Assembly: GCA_021778785.1 (NCBI GenBank)
Contig: JAJYBX010000158.1
Location: 1-5,505 of the forward strand
Length of the DNA stretch: 5,505 nt
DNA from: Acidobacteriota bacterium
GTDB taxonomy: Bacteria; Acidobacteriota; Holophagae; Holophagales; Holophagaceae
Reading direction: 5' to 3'
A model generated the notes under the pieces. It did not search any database. It was not told where the DNA came from and was given only the letters and a program-made list of their open reading frames with translations. The position numbers and the translations under genes were made by a program. Below are positions 3,406 through 5,505 of this stretch, in pieces (the first letter of the stretch is position 1; every line of letters begins with the position of its first letter).

Positions 3406-5505
3406 TCAGGGCCGGAGGATGACGCTCAGGGTGGCCACCGTGCGGTCCTTCATGATCCCATCCAGGGGGCGGTGCAGGCCGAGGGAGAACCGCAGGTTCC
3501 CGGCCACCCGCCGGAGCACGTCCAGGGGCAGGTCCAGGCGCCCGCTGTCCAGCTCCAGGCCCACCACGCGTTGGGCGGCGGGCCGGGGGGTGGCCGCGTC
3601 CCAGACGCTGCTGTGTTCCACGTAGGCCACGAGGGGGCCGAGGCCCAGTTCCCCCCGCAGCCGGCGCAGGCGGTCGCCCGTGGCGGCGTAGGCCGGAAGG
3701 GCGGGCTGGGCCAGGCGGTTGAGATCGAGGCTTTCCGGCAGGAGGGAGGTGGCCACGCCCCCCAGGTGGAAGCGGTCCAGGGCCGTGGGGTCGCCGGAGA
3801 GGCGGCCCTCCTCCCAGCGGAGGGTGACGGGCGCCCAGGGGTTGATCCAGCCGGCGGCCAGCGAGGCCCGGGCCAGGGTCCAGCCCTGGCCGTCGGTGCG
3901 GCCGGACTGCCAGGCGGCCCGCCCGGAGAGGCTGGCGCCCTGGCGGTCCACGATCCACCAGCTGCCCCAGCCCCCGCGGAGGCCCGCCACGGCGCGGTCC
4001 ACGCCGGGCCGGCCCGCGAGGACCACGCGCTCGAAGGCGATCGAGGGGACGACGAGCGCCCGCGGCCGCCCCAGGTCCTCCCGGGTGACGGCCAGCTCGG
4101 CGCCGCGACGCTCCTGGTCGAAGCCCGCGGCCGGGGCGAAGCGCTGGCTGGAGGGCCGCGCCAGCAGGGAGAAGAGCTGGAAGGAGGGCGCCCACCGCCA
4201 GCCGTGCCAGGAGAGGCCCGCCTGGCCGCCGCGGGGCCCCGCGCCGTCGCCGAGGCCCGCCAGCACCTGCCAGTTGAGGCGGCCCAGGATGTCGTTGCCG
4301 CCGGCGCCCACCTGGGCGCTGAGGCCCGAGGGGGTCACGCTGTAGCCGCCGAGGGAGAAGGCCTTGAGGCTCTCGCCCACCCGGTAGGGGTGGGGTTCCG
4401 GCGCGGGCCCCGGCGGAGGCAGGGGATCCGGCTCATCGGGCCTCGGCAGCACCGTCTCCGGGGCCATGGGGGCGGGATCGGCGGGCAGGGCGCCCGGCGC
4501 CGGGGCGGGCTGGGTGGTGTCCAGCTTCCGCAGTTCCACCCCCGTGGCCGTGAGGCGGGAGAAGTAGAGGGTCCTGCCGTCGGGGGTGGGGGCCGGATCC
4601 CAGGCGGCGGCGAGGGTGCGGGTCAGCGGGTGGCCGGCGGCGTCCTTCAGGTTCCAGACGCCGTCCACCTCGCCCCAGGTGAAGGCCGGGGGCTTCATGG
4701 CGGGGACGGTGGCCGGCGGCGTGCCGCCGCGCAGGGTCCAGCGCCGCGCCTGGGGCCGCAGCACGCCTTCGGCATCGGGCAGGCGGAGCTGGAAGGACAC
4801 CGCCGCCGGACCGGCCCAGACCGGCTGCCAGGGGAGCGAGCCATCGAGGGGCGGGATGCGCCAGGTGGGCGGGACGCGGGGCACGCGGGGCGGGTGGTCC
4901 GGCAGCTCCTCGGGATCCTTCGGGGCCTCCGGCGCCGGGGCCTTGGCCCGCAGGTCCCAGATGTAGATGCCGGGCTGCTTCGGGTCCCGCACCAGGGCCA
5001 TGAGGCGGCCCCCGTCGGGGCTCACGGACAGATCGCTGGTCCAGCCGTCCAGGCCCGTGAACACCTCGCCTTCGCGCAGGGCGCCCCCGGCCTCGGCGCG
5101 GCGCTCGAGCTCCAGGGCGTCGTGGGTGACCTCCGCGCAGAAGCGCTGGTAGCCGTCCTTCGGGCCGAACCCGAAGGTGGCGGCGAAGGCCTCGTCGAAG
5201 CTGCGCTTCCTGGGGCTGGCCAGTCGCTTCCAGAGCCCCTGGAAGACCTTGGGATCCTTCGCCCGGCGCTCCAGCCACTCCAGGTAGGCGCTGCCTTCGA
5301 GATAGGCCATGGCCCCGCCCAGGAAGCCCTGGGTGCCGTTCAGGGCCTCGTAGGGCGTGAGCTTGCCCTCCCGGGCCCACTGCCGCAGCACCGTCGCGCG
5401 GAAGGCCCCGTGGGGCCGGCCGCTGCCCGTGAGCCTCCCCTCGATGAGGGTGGCGTAGCCCTCTGTCACCCAGCGGGGGCACTGCTCCGCCACGGGGCCC
5501 AGCAC
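3406..5505 (-). CDS. Large envelope protein: gluzincin peptidase end, propeller-like region, probable outer-membrane barrel (N-terminus missing)
   Basis: The last 699 codons of a gene entering from the right edge; the edge codon is an in-frame GTG and not a convincing start. Residues 10-20 (PRWVTEGYATL) resemble the third-ligand motif of peptidase-MA-like gluzincins, with E15 as candidate zinc ligand; the HExxH would lie just outside the window. The helical stretch 51-127, including AMAYLEGSAYLEWLE and the FDEAFAATFGF block, fits the rest of that domain. Propeller-type strands follow, with SPDGGRLMAL (162-171) plus IYIWDL (180-185) and a second TPDGRTLYFSR (307-317); only two clear repeats are visible. 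A proline-rich linker spans about 331-373. From about 385 to 699, alternating polar/aromatic strands rich in Gly, Trp and Arg, with VGAGGNDILGRLNWQ (399-413), suggest a surface-antigen-type barrel. It ends VILRP, without the usual terminal aromatic residue. Similar peptidase-propeller-barrel proteins occur in Acidobacteriota and Gemmatimonadota; their function is unknown to me. Confidence 0.7.
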   Translation of the reverse strand: MLGPVAEQCPRWVTEGYATLIEGRLTGSGRPHGAFRATVLRQWAREGKLTPYEALNGTQGFLGGAMAYLEGSAYLEWLERRAKDPKVFQGLWKRLASPRKRSFDEAFAATFGFGPKDGYQRFCAEVTHDALELERRAEAGGALREGEVFTGLDGWTSDLSVSPDGGRLMALVRDPKQPGIYIWDLRAKAPAPEAPKDPEELPDHPPRVPRVPPTWRIPPLDGSLPWQPVWAGPAAVSFQLRLPDAEGVLRPQARRWTLRGGTPPATVPAMKPPAFTWGEVDGVWNLKDAAGHPLTRTLAAAWDPAPTPDGRTLYFSRLTATGVELRKLDTTQPAPAPGALPADPAPMAPETVLPRPDEPDPLPPPGPAPEPHPYRVGESLKAFSLGGYSVTPSGLSAQVGAGGNDILGRLNWQVLAGLGDGAGPRGGQAGLSWHGWRWAPSFQLFSLLARPSSQRFAPAAGFDQERRGAELAVTREDLGRPRALVVPSIAFERVVLAGRPGVDRAVAGLRGGWGSWWIVDRQGASLSGRAAWQSGRTDGQGWTLARASLAAGWINPWAPVTLRWEEGRLSGDPTALDRFHLGGVATSLLPESLDLNRLAQPALPAYAATGDRLRRLRGELGLGPLVAYVEHSSVWDAATPRPAAQRVVGLELDSGRLDLPLDVLRRVAGNLRFSLGLHRPLDGIMKDRTVATLSVILRP

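Noticed and set aside
3362..4195. Minus-strand frame rich in Gly, Pro, Arg and Ala overlapping the barrel region
   Set aside because: It is a shifted-frame shadow of the 3406-5505 gene, with low-complexity composition and no recognisable domain.
1..5505. Defence island, mobile element or CRISPR signal
   Set aside because: No transposase, integrase, direct-repeat array, terminal inverted repeats or composition break was seen; all genes look like ordinary chromosomal genes.

Overview
This is a GC-rich (roughly 70% by eye), densely packed bacterial chromosome segment with seven protein-coding genes, two of them cut by the window edges. No RNA gene, insertion sequence, CRISPR array, phage gene or intrinsic terminator could be supported. 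The csrA-fliW pair implies a flagellated bacterium with CsrA/FliW post-transcriptional control. The GC content and the gluzincin-propeller-barrel protein at the right end would fit Acidobacteriota, perhaps Holophagaceae (Geothrix-like). That placement is an inference and is weak; other high-GC Gram-negative phyla are possible.

Left block (1-1448, minus strand): a ribonuclease D-family exonuclease is followed by fliW, with stop and start overlapping as ATGA. After 24 bases comes the start of csrA, which leaves the window at base 1. The order of transcription is RNase D, fliW, csrA. FliW is the protein antagonist of CsrA, so an RNA-degrading enzyme sits in one apparent operon with an RNA-binding regulator and its antagonist.

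Middle block (1491-2164, plus strand): a 42-base divergent gap separates RNase D from a half-size UPF0016/GDT1-type membrane protein, a family of Mn2+/Ca2+ transporters. A DCC-family (DUF393) CxxC protein overlaps its 3' end, so the two are probably translationally coupled. The DCC gene converges on and overlaps the next gene by 25 bases.

Right block (2140-5505, minus strand): a large envelope protein, missing its N-terminus, joins a gluzincin-type peptidase end, a beta-propeller-like region, a proline-rich linker and a probable outer-membrane beta-barrel. After 51 bases comes a membrane-anchored metallophosphoesterase of the YkuE/YaeI type with an internal twin-arginine motif. Both probably act at the envelope and may be co-transcribed.

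All genes belong to recognisable families. The points most worth a second look are the operon linking RNase D to fliW-csrA, the multidomain envelope protein, and the internal Tat-like motif in the phosphoesterase. I found no convincing sign of an entirely new system.
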